From contig NZ_PCGR01000002.1 of the NCBI RefSeq assembly GCF_002798305.1, positions 45,937 through 109,936 on the forward strand: DNA of 64,000 nucleotides, read 5' to 3'. This stretch comes from Chryseomicrobium excrementi. Its GTDB lineage: Bacteria; Bacillota; Bacilli; Bacillales_A; Planococcaceae. The notes beneath the pieces were generated by a model. It had not been told where the DNA came from and did no database searches. It saw only the letters and a list, made by a program, of their open reading frames with translations. Below, piece by piece: positions 35,052 through 43,378 of this stretch (the stretch's first letter is position 1; the number at the start of each line of letters is the position of its first letter). The translations under genes were made by a program, and so were the position numbers.

Positions 35052-36107
35052 ATGGAACTTGCAATAATTATTCCCTCATACAAGCCCGATGACAAATGCC
35101 GTGCGGTCATCGATGAGCTGATTGCTTCTCAGTTTTCCCGGATCATTGTCGTAGACGACGGAGGAGAAGAAGAATTTGCGCCGTTTTTCGAAGCATTGAA
35201 ACCCTTCCCTGAAGTAACGGTTTTACACCATGCAAAGAATCAAGGGAAAGGGCGCGCATTGAAGACAGCCTTTCACTACATACTCAACGAAAAATTACCG
35301 GTCGATGGAGTCATCACAATAGACGCCGATGGACAGCATCTTCTATCTGACATGCAGAAGATTGCAAAGCACATGGAAGGGTGTCCAGAGTGCGTTGTAT
35401 TAGGAAGTCGCGACTTCACCAGCAAAGATGTGCCGTTCCGCAGTCGGTTTGGTAATCGGTTTACACGTTTATTATTTCGTTTATCGACAGGGACTGTGTT
35501 GAAAGACACGCAAACGGGTCTTAGAGGATTGCCAGTCAAGCACTTGCCTCTGTTTCTCTCGATACCTGGAGAACGATTTGAGTACGAGATGAATATGCTC
35601 GGTTGTTTAAAACGAAACCATATTGAAATTGAAGAAGTGGAAATTGAAACGGTGTATTTAGACGAAAACAAGTCGTCCCACTTCCACCCGCTACGAGATT
35701 CCTTTCATATTTATAAAATCTTTTTATTGTATGGTCTATCGGGAGCAGCTTCATTTGGACTCGATATTGGACTTTATAGTTTATTTATTTACTTGTGGAA
35801 AGAGGACTCTCCTCAGATGTTTATCATCTTTGCTACGATTGCTGCTAGGGTCTTGTCTAGTTTGTTCAACTACTTTGTGAATCGTCACAAAGTATTTGGT
35901 CAAGGGTCTAGTAAGTCCTTTGTGCGGTATTATCTATTAGCTGCCTTTATTATGGCAGCCTCTGCGGGATCGGTGCATCTGTTGTATACGGAATGGTTAG
36001 GACGCGGGGAAGTAATTCTCAAGGTATTAGTGGACACGATTTTATTTATCTTTGGATTTGTCGTGCAACGAGCTTGGGTGTTTCGAAAAGAAGAGACGGA
36101 CAAATGA
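35052..36107 (+). CDS. Glycosyltransferase family 2 fused to GtrA domain
   Basis: A 351-residue two-domain protein. Residues 1-210 are a GT2 domain of the polyprenyl-phosphate sugar type: IIPSYKPDDKC, the IDADGQH metal motif, and GSRDFTSKDVPFRSRFGNR. Residues ~225-345 are a GtrA domain with four helices, LLYGLSGAASFGLDIGLYS. This fusion probably makes a lipid-linked sugar and helps flip it for wall or teichoic acid glycosylation. The ATG at 35052 follows AAGGTGG. Ends in a terminator. Confidence 0.9.
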   Translation: MELAIIIPSYKPDDKCRAVIDELIASQFSRIIVVDDGGEEEFAPFFEALKPFPEVTVLHHAKNQGKGRALKTAFHYILNEKLPVDGVITIDADGQHLLSDMQKIAKHMEGCPECVVLGSRDFTSKDVPFRSRFGNRFTRLLFRLSTGTVLKDTQTGLRGLPVKHLPLFLSIPGERFEYEMNMLGCLKRNHIEIEEVEIETVYLDENKSSHFHPLRDSFHIYKIFLLYGLSGAASFGLDIGLYSLFIYLWKEDSPQMFIIFATIAARVLSSLFNYFVNRHKVFGQGSSKSFVRYYLLAAFIMAASAGSVHLLYTEWLGRGEVILKVLVDTILFIFGFVVQRAWVFRKEETDK

Positions 36108-36145
36108 AAACTACTCGCCCTTAATTAAGTGGCGAGTAGTTTTTT
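36107..36145. terminator. Terminator between GT2-GtrA gene and rpsN operon
   Basis: Long stem AAAACTACTCGCC / GGCGAGTAGTTTT with an AT-rich loop; serves both convergent genes, since the minus-strand unknown gene stops at 36144. Confidence 0.9.
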
Positions 36146-36482
36146 ATAGTGTCAAAACGAAGGACATCGACGAGGTTGTGGTAGGAGATTGGTGGAGTCG
36201 ATACCATCCAAGTCGTCTCATCCGGGCACTTACTTTTGACTGTATATGCCGCTCCCAATGATTCACGATTGCCACAATCTCAGGACCACTTCGTGCAAAT
36301 TCTGCAGCTGCCGCTTCATAAGGTTCACGACTTAACAACAAGACTTGAAATTCCTCTTCTGTTGAAGCTCGATCAGCCAATTGCTCTTCGTATGCAACGA
36401 CAAATTCATAAATCTCACGGTCTTCCGTGGGGATTTTCTTAATTTCACTTTGAGCGGCCAAATGAAGGGCAATCTCGTTCAT
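36144..36482 (-). CDS. Unknown 112-residue protein coupled to zinc-free S14
   Basis: A small soluble protein with no recognised family. It is mainly helical, with an acidic centre (YEFVVAYEEQLADRASTEEE) and a basic segment (KVSARMRRLGWYRLHQS) near the end. The ATG at 36482 is 9 bases after the rpsN stop and has TAGGTG within that stretch; a GTG at 36491 is another option. Being second in an operon with a Zur box suggests expression in zinc shortage. It could be a zinc-sparing or ribosome-linked factor, but nothing in the sequence shows function. Confidence 0.65.
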   Translation of the reverse strand: MNEIALHLAAQSEIKKIPTEDREIYEFVVAYEEQLADRASTEEEFQVLLLSREPYEAAAAEFARSGPEIVAIVNHWERHIQSKVSARMRRLGWYRLHQSPTTTSSMSFVLTL

Positions 36483-36491
36483 CTTGTTCAC

Positions 36492-36761
36492 CTACCAGCT
36501 GGCTTTTTTGACGCCAGGAATTTGTCCTTTATGTGCCAACTCACGGAATGCAATACGCGATAGCTTGAACTTTCTCATAATACCACGTGGACGACCTGTC
36601 AGTTCACAACGATTTTTCAAACGCGTTGGTGAAGAGTCTCGAGGGAGCTTAGCAAGAGCCGCATAATCCCCTTTTTCTTTTAATTCCTTGCGTAACTCTG
36701 CATAGCGAGCCACTAGTTCACGTTGCTTTTTGTCACGTGCTACTTTAGATTTCTTAGCCAT
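36492..36761 (-). CDS. rpsN: 30S ribosomal protein S14, zinc-independent form
   Basis: An 89-residue S14 with the conserved C-terminal sequence [19 protein letters not shown] and [11 protein letters not shown]. It lacks the two C-x-x-C pairs of the zinc-binding S14 type and is longer than that ~61-residue form, so it is the zinc-free paralogue (YhzA/RpsN2 in Bacillus) that replaces the zinc form in zinc shortage. AGGAGGATCC precedes the ATG, and a Zur box lies upstream. Confidence 0.95.
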   Translation of the reverse strand: MAKKSKVARDKKQRELVARYAELRKELKEKGDYAALAKLPRDSSPTRLKNRCELTGRPRGIMRKFKLSRIAFRELAHKGQIPGVKKASW

Positions 36762-36790
36762 CTACAGGATCCTCCTCAAACTTTTTATTA

Positions 36791-36810
36791 AAACGTAATG
36801 ATTACGATTT
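36791..36810. promoter_or_regulatory. Zur box
   Basis: AAACGTAATGATTACGATTT matches the Bacillus Zur operator (AAATCGTAATNATTACGATTT) at nearly all positions and lies 30 bases before rpsN. It should repress rpsN and the coupled gene when zinc is plentiful. Confidence 0.93.
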
Positions 36811-36858
36811 AATAGATGTCATTACTTTACCATGACCTGAACAATGCTGCAACTGGAA

Positions 36859-36886
36859 TTAAAAAAAGCCGTCAGTGGACGGCTTT
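36859..36886 (-). terminator. Terminator after MacB-like permease
   Basis: Stem AAAGCCGTC / GACGGCTTT with a 4-base loop; a run of T follows on the minus strand, 9 bases after the permease stop. Confidence 0.88.
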
Positions 36887-36894
36887 CTCTACTA

Positions 36895-38187
36895 TTAGAA
36901 TTCTTTTAAAGCTTGGATGACATCGATACTTGTTGCTTTACGTGCTGGGCGCCATCCGGACAACACAGCGACACCGACGCTAATAACTGCAGCAATCAGC
37001 ACCAATTGCCACGGAATATACGAGACTGTAATCGTCATGTCTGTCGGTGCTTCTTCATTTATCGAGCCGAACACGATTATAGGTACTACAATATTGACGA
37101 CAAAGCTTAAAGCATAAGAGACGGCAACAGCGATGACGGTCCCTATGAGCCCGATTAGTGTGCTTTCAAGTAGGAAGAGCCGCTGGATGAGAGAAGGAGG
37201 TGCGCCGATAGCTTTCATGATTCCAATCTCTCGAGTTCGCTCTGTCACCGCCATTGTCATTGTGTTGAAGATACCGATGGAAGCGATCAAGACAGCGACA
37301 GTTCCTACAATTACTAAACCAATCTGTATAGCTGTAAACAACATGTTCATTTCACCCAACTCTTCGGTGACGGAATAGACATAGAAACCTTGATCCTTTA
37401 GTGAGTTTGTTAAATCTTCTACATATTGAAAATCTGTGGCATGTACTGTAATGGAGCGATCAGGTGCTTCGATATCAAAAGCAGCTAGAACTTCCGAACT
37501 TTTCGATGTGTCTGCATAAATCTTTTGATCATAGTACCAATCACGGCCTGGCTTTTTAGCAATGCCCGAAATAGTATAGGTTTGTGTGGCGCGAACTTCA
37601 TTTGTCTCATAGTCCACTACATCTACGGTGATAGTCTGTCCAACCAATTTGTCTCGAATAGCTTGTGCAAGCTCCGTTTCTTTTGCTAAATAGTCGTCAG
37701 CTGCCTCGATTTCTTTGTACTGTTCTTCTGTCAAAAAGCTGTTGGCAAACTGATAGCCTACGATAACTTCTTCTGAAGAAGCAGGCATCTTCCCGCTATC
37801 TAAAGCTAAGTTGGCAAGTTGTTCAGCAGCTAAGTCTGTGTAGACTAACTCTCCATATCCTTCCTTCTCGCCCAATTTCACAGTGGCGGAACCTGGAACC
37901 ATGACGCGCTCTACTACCGTCTTAACATGTTCCATCTTGCGGATGGCATCGACTTCTTCTGGAGTGACGCGCTCATCTGCGCCTTCTTTTCCAGCCAGTT
38001 CAATTTCTGTGACAATGCGGTTCGAGAGGACCTCGTCTTGAATCGTCTTATGTAACCCAAATCCGACTGAAGCTAAAATAATCAAAAAAGCACAACCCAT
38101 AGCGGCGGCAAGTATAGTCATAAACACTCGTAGTTTGTTGCGCTTCATATGCTGTGAGATAAACTCGCGTTGGTCTTTAGCTAACAT
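36895..38187 (-). CDS. MacB/FtsX-type ABC permease
   Basis: A 430-residue permease: first helix at about residues 22-44, an extracytoplasmic MacB core domain to about 285, then three helices and the conserved end. The FtsX signature is in TMTMAVTERTREIGIMKAIGAPPSLIQRLFLLES near 315-350, and it ends WRPARKATSIDVIQALKEF. AGGAGG precedes ATG 38187. It overlaps the ATPase gene by 11 bases. Such exporters move peptides or lipoproteins, or act with envelope-sensing two-component systems; see the shared operator. Confidence 0.92.
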   Translation of the reverse strand: MLAKDQREFISQHMKRNKLRVFMTILAAAMGCAFLIILASVGFGLHKTIQDEVLSNRIVTEIELAGKEGADERVTPEEVDAIRKMEHVKTVVERVMVPGSATVKLGEKEGYGELVYTDLAAEQLANLALDSGKMPASSEEVIVGYQFANSFLTEEQYKEIEAADDYLAKETELAQAIRDKLVGQTITVDVVDYETNEVRATQTYTISGIAKKPGRDWYYDQKIYADTSKSSEVLAAFDIEAPDRSITVHATDFQYVEDLTNSLKDQGFYVYSVTEELGEMNMLFTAIQIGLVIVGTVAVLIASIGIFNTMTMAVTERTREIGIMKAIGAPPSLIQRLFLLESTLIGLIGTVIAVAVSYALSFVVNIVVPIIVFGSINEEAPTDMTITVSYIPWQLVLIAAVISVGVAVLSGWRPARKATSIDVIQALKEF

Positions 38188-38872
38188 AATGCATTTCCTC
38201 CTGGATGGCACCGTCGTGCATGCGGTACTGACGATGCGCAGTACGTGCCACTTCTTCGTCGTGAGTGATGATCACAAATGTGATGCCGTAATGGTGGTTG
38301 AGTAGCTGAATCAATTGCAGGATCTCTTGCTCCGTCTCGGAATCTAAACTTCCCGTCGGCTCATCAGCGAGTAGAATAGAAGGACGGCCAATGAGTGCCC
38401 GTGCAATACTGACGCGTTGCTGTTGCCCTCCTGAGAGTTCATTTGGATAGTGATCACTAACGTCAGTTAACCCTACTTGCTGGAGTAATTCTTTCACGCG
38501 AATCATACGCTGTTGCTTGCCCACACCCTGGAGTTTGAGAGGAAGTTCAATGTTTTCAAATGCCGTGAGACCAGGCATCAATTGAAAGCTTTGAAAGATG
38601 AACCCGTAATTTTGTAAGCGGAAATTCGCCTTTTCGGTTTCCGTCTTTCCGACAAGTTCTTCACCGTTTACTTGGATGGAACCAGACTCAGGAGTCATAA
38701 AGCCAGCTAATAAGTTGAGTAGCGTTGATTTCCCAGAACCACTTTTACCTAGAATAGCGACTATTTCTCCTTTCGCTACGTCTAAATTCACATTTCGCAG
38801 GACTGGGATATCTTTCTCTTGTCCTTTCTTACCGATTTTAAAAGTGTGGTTGAGCTCTGAAATTAAGATCAT
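38177..38872 (-). CDS. MacB-type ABC ATPase
   Basis: A 231-residue LolD/MacB-class ATPase. Walker A GKSGSGKST near residue 42, signature LSGGQQQRVSIARAL, Walker B ILLADEPTGSLDSETE, and switch His in ITHDEEVARTAHR are intact. First gene of a two-gene operon; no membrane fusion protein gene is present. The promoter carries a direct repeat also found ahead of the two-component operon at 7620. Confidence 0.94.
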   Translation of the reverse strand: MILISELNHTFKIGKKGQEKDIPVLRNVNLDVAKGEIVAILGKSGSGKSTLLNLLAGFMTPESGSIQVNGEELVGKTETEKANFRLQNYGFIFQSFQLMPGLTAFENIELPLKLQGVGKQQRMIRVKELLQQVGLTDVSDHYPNELSGGQQQRVSIARALIGRPSILLADEPTGSLDSETEQEILQLIQLLNHHYGITFVIITHDEEVARTAHRQYRMHDGAIQEEMHYVS

Positions 38873-38900
38873 GGAAGCACGTCCTTTCTGATATAGTTTG

Positions 38901-38958
38901 AGTATAAGTGGAGAATATTAGGAAATAGCTACGAAGATTCTGAAGAAATTCTTAAGAT
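38901..38958 (-). promoter_or_regulatory. Direct-repeat operator and promoter of MacB-like operon
   Basis: On the minus strand ATCTTAAGAA (38949-38958) and TTCTTCAGAA (38938-38947) lie 11 bases apart, and a -10 TATACT (38901-38906) starts after exactly 31 bases. The arrangement and 19 of 20 repeat bases match the site at 7534. The repeat is also only 11 bases from the divergent gene start at 38970. Confidence 0.65.
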
Positions 38959-38969
38959 GGAGGATCGCT

Positions 38970-39671
38970 ATGTTTGAGATCATCACCAAACCAGGGGAAT
39001 ACACGTTAGCGGATCAAAAGAAGCAAATCGGTATAACAAAAGAAGAGGTTGTGCGAGCTCTTGAGAATTTGGTGGCGAATTGGAGGAAGGGAGACACGCC
39101 TTACCTTTCGTTACTTATGGATCCTGAGTTTGAGAGACACTTGAACGAGCTCGGATTTCATCACGTCTCTACGATTGTCGAGCATGAACGGGATGTTGAG
39201 CAGTTAGAAGAGTTGCCGACCCATGCCTATATAACACTCGGAAACTCTGACTATTCAGATGCCGAGTTCGCAACTATTTATGAAGCATGTCGAAGCGGTT
39301 CGGCGAATAAAAACAACCTGTTTACAATTGAACAAATCATGGAGTCGTTGGGACTTGAGCTCGGGGAGGAATGGCGTTCACTTGCCATGTTGTTCTTAGA
39401 AGGAGATGAAGTAATAGGGATCGCCATTCCACACATCGAAGCAGGAACGAAAGACGAGGGACGTCTGTTTTACTTTGGAATCATGCCAAAGTGGCGTTCG
39501 CGAGGAAAAGCGACTCCCTGTCACGGAGAAGCGTTGCGATTTCTAAAAAAACTGGGGGCAAAACATTATGTAGGAAGCACTGATGTTGCTAATCAGGCCA
39601 TGATTCGCGTTATGAACAACAATGGTGCTTTAGAAAGAGACCGTAAAGGGATTTATAGGCTTACTAGATAA
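38970..39671 (+). CDS. GNAT-like acetyltransferase
   Basis: A 233-residue protein. The N-terminal ~110 residues are not recognised; the second half is a GNAT domain with the acetyl-CoA loop FGIMPKWRSRGKATPCHGEAL near 170 and the late YVGSTDVANQAMIRVMNNNG. Substrate unknown. AAGATGGAGGATCG precedes the ATG and overlaps the direct repeat of the divergent ABC promoter. Confidence 0.8.
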   Translation: MFEIITKPGEYTLADQKKQIGITKEEVVRALENLVANWRKGDTPYLSLLMDPEFERHLNELGFHHVSTIVEHERDVEQLEELPTHAYITLGNSDYSDAEFATIYEACRSGSANKNNLFTIEQIMESLGLELGEEWRSLAMLFLEGDEVIGIAIPHIEAGTKDEGRLFYFGIMPKWRSRGKATPCHGEALRFLKKLGAKHYVGSTDVANQAMIRVMNNNGALERDRKGIYRLTR

Positions 39672-39675
39672 TGAG

Positions 39676-39708
39676 ACTCCCCAAGACAAAGGTCTTAGGG
39701 AGTTTGTT
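39676..39708. terminator. Terminator between GNAT gene and photolyase
   Basis: Stem ACTCCCCAAGAC / GGTCTTAGGGAGT (one G-U or bulge) followed by TTGTTT, between convergent genes. Confidence 0.75.
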
Positions 39709-41207
39709 TAAATGTCATCCAACTCAAACGTCAGTTGTTCACCTTCTGTGCGTCGTTTATCTGGCGCAGAAGACCGACTGCTCCCAAAAAGCTCTAACAA
39801 CTCCTCGGCACGGGTGACAGTATCAGGATGTTTCTTGATCGAGTAGAACAACTCACGAGACAATCGGTTCGCGTCATGAATGTTGACGACGGGTTCCGGA
39901 TAATCGAGTTCTGCAAAATGAGGGGAGAGCCACGGTTCATGTATAAACGTGTTTGAAAGGCCGCGAAGCTCAGGAACGTAGCGTCGGATAAAGCGACCGT
40001 TTGGATCTTGCTCTTGCCCCATCTTCACAGGATTGTAAATACGGATTGTGTGAAAGCCTGAGGAACCCGCCTGCATCTGAATTTGGTTGAAATGGATGCC
40101 AGGATCGTAATCGATAAAGAGTTGCGCAAGCCCATGTGCGGGACGTCGCCAATCGAAGCGTAATGTATTGCAAACAAAAGACAACACCATCGCACGAGAC
40201 CGGAAGTGGATCCATCCCGTCTCATGCAGTGCTCGCATTGCGGCATCTACCATCGGAATCCCCGTCCGACCGTAATACCATTTGCGGAACAATGCCTCAT
40301 CTTCTGTAGTGCGAGCCGAATCAAACGCAGGATTCAAGGTTTGTTCCGCAAGTTCAGGCATAAACTCGAAGCGTTGTATAAAGTGACCTTGCCAGCGAAG
40401 CCTAGCTTCGAACATCTCTAAAGCTCGCTTTTCAAATCGGTCTGATAGTTGTTGCTGCTTCAGTCGTGTTGCCTGGACCACCTCACGCATCGACAGATTC
40501 CCCCACGCTAGATATGGGGACAAGCGACTGCTTGACACTTGAGATTCCCAAGGCTTCGAAATGTGCACGTGATACTTAGGGAAACGATTTGATAAGAAAC
40601 TCTCTAGTAACTGCTTACCTTCACGTGTCCCGCCCCTTTGTCCCGCATAGAGTGCTCTTCCCTTCACTTCAAACCTCTCCAGACTTTCAAGGCGTTCTGA
40701 AAATGCTTCCGGAAGAGTATCGGACGAGAGGAAATACTGAGGCACGGAAATGAGAGGCTGTTGCATGTAAGCCTCCCAATGATCGGCAAGCCCTGACAGC
40801 TTCCTCGCACCTCGCACAATCCCATTCTGTGCAAACTCATCAAAGACAAGTCCGTGTGATGTCATCCACGTGTGAAGACGTTTGTCACGTTCAAAAGTGG
40901 CAGGTGTTCCGTGTTCTTGATGAGCCAGGAGACGAAATTCACCGTATGCTTGATATAAATGTTCTAGGACATCCTCCATCTCTCCAACGAAGTACGCCAT
41001 CTGCCCACCGAGAGAACGAACGATCTGTTCCAACTCCTGTAGACTTTCTAGTACAAAGTGAAAGTGACGGAGGGAGAGGTCGGATTGCTCCCATATGGAT
41101 GGTTCTGCTACATAAAGCACGAGGACAGGACCCGTTCTGGCGGCTTCAGCTAAAGGTTGGTGATCGTGCACCCGTAAATCTCGTTTTAACCAGACAATCT
41201 GTTGCAT
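39708..41207 (-). CDS. Cryptochrome/photolyase-family flavoprotein
   Basis: A 499-residue photolyase-family protein. N-terminal antenna domain starts IVWLKRDLRVHDHQPLAEAA; FAD domain carries RLRWQGHFIQRFE, RTGIPMVDAAMRALHETGW and a region IHFNQIQMQAGSSGFHTI in place of the usual CPD photolyase sequence, then RIYNPVKMGQEQDPNGRFIR. This places it in a separate bacterial branch whose lesion preference cannot be told from sequence. AGAGGTG precedes ATG 41207. It is divergent from a DASH-type gene. Confidence 0.88.
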   Translation of the reverse strand: MQQIVWLKRDLRVHDHQPLAEAARTGPVLVLYVAEPSIWEQSDLSLRHFHFVLESLQELEQIVRSLGGQMAYFVGEMEDVLEHLYQAYGEFRLLAHQEHGTPATFERDKRLHTWMTSHGLVFDEFAQNGIVRGARKLSGLADHWEAYMQQPLISVPQYFLSSDTLPEAFSERLESLERFEVKGRALYAGQRGGTREGKQLLESFLSNRFPKYHVHISKPWESQVSSSRLSPYLAWGNLSMREVVQATRLKQQQLSDRFEKRALEMFEARLRWQGHFIQRFEFMPELAEQTLNPAFDSARTTEDEALFRKWYYGRTGIPMVDAAMRALHETGWIHFRSRAMVLSFVCNTLRFDWRRPAHGLAQLFIDYDPGIHFNQIQMQAGSSGFHTIRIYNPVKMGQEQDPNGRFIRRYVPELRGLSNTFIHEPWLSPHFAELDYPEPVVNIHDANRLSRELFYSIKKHPDTVTRAEELLELFGSSRSSAPDKRRTEGEQLTFELDDI

Positions 41208-41239
41208 CGGTTCACCTCTTTCTAAGGTTCGACTAATAA

Positions 41240-41289
41240 ATGACAAGCTAGTGTTTCTATTGTATAATTACTGTATAAAGTTTGTAAAA
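41240..41289. promoter_or_regulatory. Divergent photolyase promoters with 11-bp repeats
   Basis: Plus strand: ATGACA-17-TATAAT (41240, 41263). Minus strand: TTACAA-17-TACAAT (41282-41287, 41259-41264). Three repeats TGTATAA (41261), TGTATAA (41272) and TGTAAAA (41283) lie exactly 11 bases apart and cover the -10 of one promoter and both elements of the other. MerR-type, B12-dependent CarH/LitR light sensors bind 11-bp direct repeats of this sort ahead of photolyase genes; assignment is by analogy. Confidence 0.6.
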
Positions 41290-41314
41290 CGTTAACTGAA
41301 AGCGAGGGATTGAC

Positions 41315-42610
41315 ATGTCAACAACGGTTGTATGGTTTCGCACAGATTTGCGGACGGCAGATCATGAACCCCTGCTGAAAGCCGTGTCTTCAAGACAGCC
41401 TGTTCGAGCAGTGTACTGTCATGAACCGCGCTTTCAACAGCAGTCGGAGTTCGGGTTTCCGAAGCAGCGCGAGTTTCGCGCACAGTTTATTCGGGAGAGT
41501 TTAGATGATTTAAGAGAACAATTAGACGAAGCAGGTATCCCATTAGATGAGCTGCATGGAGAAGTGGGAGAGAGCTTAGCGAACTACGCAAAAGAGCACG
41601 ACGTGACGAAACTTTATTACCACGATTTAGAAGGCACAGAAGAGCGAAAGGCAGAACAAGACATCTGGGAGCGTCTTCCGGATCTTGAAATGGAGTCGTT
41701 TATCGGAGACCATTTAATTCATCCTGAAGATTTGCCATTTCTATTAGAAGAACTGCCCAAAACATTCACACCTTTCCGAAAAGCAGTAGAAGCGAAGTTA
41801 TTTGTGCATCCAGCTTATCCACCGATTGCACATTTTACGAGACCGGATTCGCACAGTAAAGAAAATTGGACACAAGAGCCGCCTAGTGGTTTTCGCGGTG
41901 GTACAAAGGCGGGGCTTGCTAGGTTACATGATTTCACATTTGGTACACGAGCTATAGATACGTATAAAGAGACAAGAAACGGTCTAGTTGCTTGGAATGA
42001 TTCCACAAAGCTTTCGCCGTATCTGGCACTAGGCTGTCTTTCTCCACGGATGATTTACTGGCACATTAAACGTTATGAGCGAGAATACAGCGCCAACCAA
42101 AGTACGTATTGGGTGGTTTTTGAACTGTTATGGAGAGACTATTTCAAATTAGTCCATCGCGTCCATAAAGAGAAAATCTTTAGTAGTACAGGTCTAAACG
42201 GCAGACGCATTTCTACTCGAAGAGACCCGGTAGACTTTGCAAAATGGGCAGAAGGCAAAACAGGAGCACCGCTAGTCGATGCAGCGATGCGAGAACTTAA
42301 AGCGACTGGGTTCATGTCGAACCGCTGCAGACAAAATGCAGCAAGCTATCTGGTGCATGATTTGAATCTGGATTGGCGTTTAGGCGCGGCATGGTTTGAA
42401 TCTTGGCTCATCGATTACGACACGGCCAGCAACTATGGAAACTGGATGTATGTAGCAGGAGTCGGGAATGACCCACGACCTGGACGGAAATTCAATGTCA
42501 CAAAACAGGGCTTAGACTATGATGGAAAAGGTGAGTACGCTCGCTTATGGATTCCTGAGCTTGCAGATCGCCCCGTGGAAGAAATCTATAGCGGAGGCGT
42601 CTACTACTAA
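41315..42610 (+). CDS. DASH-type cryptochrome/photolyase
   Basis: A 431-residue DASH-family flavoprotein. It begins TVVWFRTDLRTADHEPLLKA; DASH marks include DLEGTEERKAEQDI, TFTPFRKAVE, RGGTKAGLARLHDF, and in the FAD domain LLWRDYFKLVH, RRDPVDFAKWAEGKTG and NYGNWMYVAGVGNDPRPGRKFN. DASH enzymes repair pyrimidine dimers in single-stranded DNA and may signal. The ATG follows GCGAGGG. Confidence 0.95.
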   Translation: MSTTVVWFRTDLRTADHEPLLKAVSSRQPVRAVYCHEPRFQQQSEFGFPKQREFRAQFIRESLDDLREQLDEAGIPLDELHGEVGESLANYAKEHDVTKLYYHDLEGTEERKAEQDIWERLPDLEMESFIGDHLIHPEDLPFLLEELPKTFTPFRKAVEAKLFVHPAYPPIAHFTRPDSHSKENWTQEPPSGFRGGTKAGLARLHDFTFGTRAIDTYKETRNGLVAWNDSTKLSPYLALGCLSPRMIYWHIKRYEREYSANQSTYWVVFELLWRDYFKLVHRVHKEKIFSSTGLNGRRISTRRDPVDFAKWAEGKTGAPLVDAAMRELKATGFMSNRCRQNAASYLVHDLNLDWRLGAAWFESWLIDYDTASNYGNWMYVAGVGNDPRPGRKFNVTKQGLDYDGKGEYARLWIPELADRPVEEIYSGGVYY

Positions 42611-42615
42611 ACGAA

Positions 42616-42656
42616 AGAATCCTACTGACCTTTAGCGGACAGTAGGGTTCTTTTTG
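42616..42656. terminator. Terminator after DASH gene
   Basis: Stem AGAATCCTACTG / CAGTAGGGTTCT (one G-U) followed by T5; it overlaps the end of the convergent small membrane gene. Confidence 0.85.
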
Positions 42657-42925
42657 CTTTTCGTTTTATAGCGAATCCCGTTCCCAATCATCCCGATCGT
42701 TGTGAAAAGAGGATATACCGCAAGTACCACTACACCGCTCTCCGGATTCTCCTGCACCATCCCGAGTACGAAGGCAACGGTTGCTAATGATCCATAAAAA
42801 TGTCCGAAAGCGACACTTGCAGCGAGTTCTCGTCTTTGAGCACGTAAGACCCACCCGGCTAGAAGACCGCCGAACAGCAGAAAGAAAATGAAAATCCACT
42901 GTAAACTACTGGTCGATTCCAACAT
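42632..42925 (-). CDS. Small three-helix membrane protein, paralogue 2
   Basis: A 97-residue membrane protein with three helices (about 8-27, 38-60, 66-84). It shares the order F-G-H-F, a middle helix, and V-Y-P-L/F-F-T with the gene directly upstream, so the two are tandem duplicates. No family recognised. It overlaps the upstream gene by 20 bases. Confidence 0.65.
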   Translation of the reverse strand: MLESTSSLQWIFIFFLLFGGLLAGWVLRAQRRELAASVAFGHFYGSLATVAFVLGMVQENPESGVVVLAVYPLFTTIGMIGNGIRYKTKSKKNPTVR

Positions 42926-43244
42926 AGTCGTCGCCTCTCTTATCTTCTAACTGAATTTGCTTTTGTTTACTGCGTCCTATTAGTGCCCCGATGATGATGA
43001 ACAGACAGGTGAAAAAAGGATAAATTACGATAATAGCAATTCCTAAACTTCCATCATCACGTGCTACCCACATGGTCGCAAGTAAAGCGACTAGAACACC
43101 TATAAAATGGCCGAAACCTGCATAGGCAAGGCCGAACCACTTCTTCTTCCAAAAAATCCACCCTAAAATGGCTCCTCCAAAAATGAAAAGCACAGATTGG
43201 ATCATCATGGGTATAAACATTAAAAACTCTTCGAAGCCCGCCAT
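42906..43244 (-). CDS. Small three-helix membrane protein, paralogue 1
   Basis: A 112-residue protein with three helices and a charged tail. Shared pattern with the downstream copy: AGFGHFIGVLVALLATMWV versus AFGHFYGSLATVAFVLGMV, and VIYPFFT versus AVYPLFT. AAGGGGTGG precedes the ATG. Function unknown. Confidence 0.68.
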   Translation of the reverse strand: MAGFEEFLMFIPMMIQSVLFIFGGAILGWIFWKKKWFGLAYAGFGHFIGVLVALLATMWVARDDGSLGIAIIVIYPFFTCLFIIIGALIGRSKQKQIQLEDKRGDDYVGIDQ

Positions 43245-43326
43245 AAATCCACCCCTTCTCTACATACTAACGTATGAGGCTATGACAACGTTTCACTTTT
43301 CAATTTTAAAAACATATGTTATAAAT

Positions 43327-43348
43327 ATCCTTAGTATTCGACTAGGAT
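43327..43348. promoter_or_regulatory. Dyad ahead of yrrT-luxS-mccAB
   Basis: ATCCT at 43327 and AGGAT at 43344 frame TAGTATTCGACT, with inner AGT / ACT also complementary. In Bacillus this operon is controlled by the cysteine regulator CymR; the dyad is a candidate site but was not matched base by base to the CymR consensus. Confidence 0.4.
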
Positions 43349-43378
43349 TAATTATATTTAGAATGAGAGGAAAAAAAC

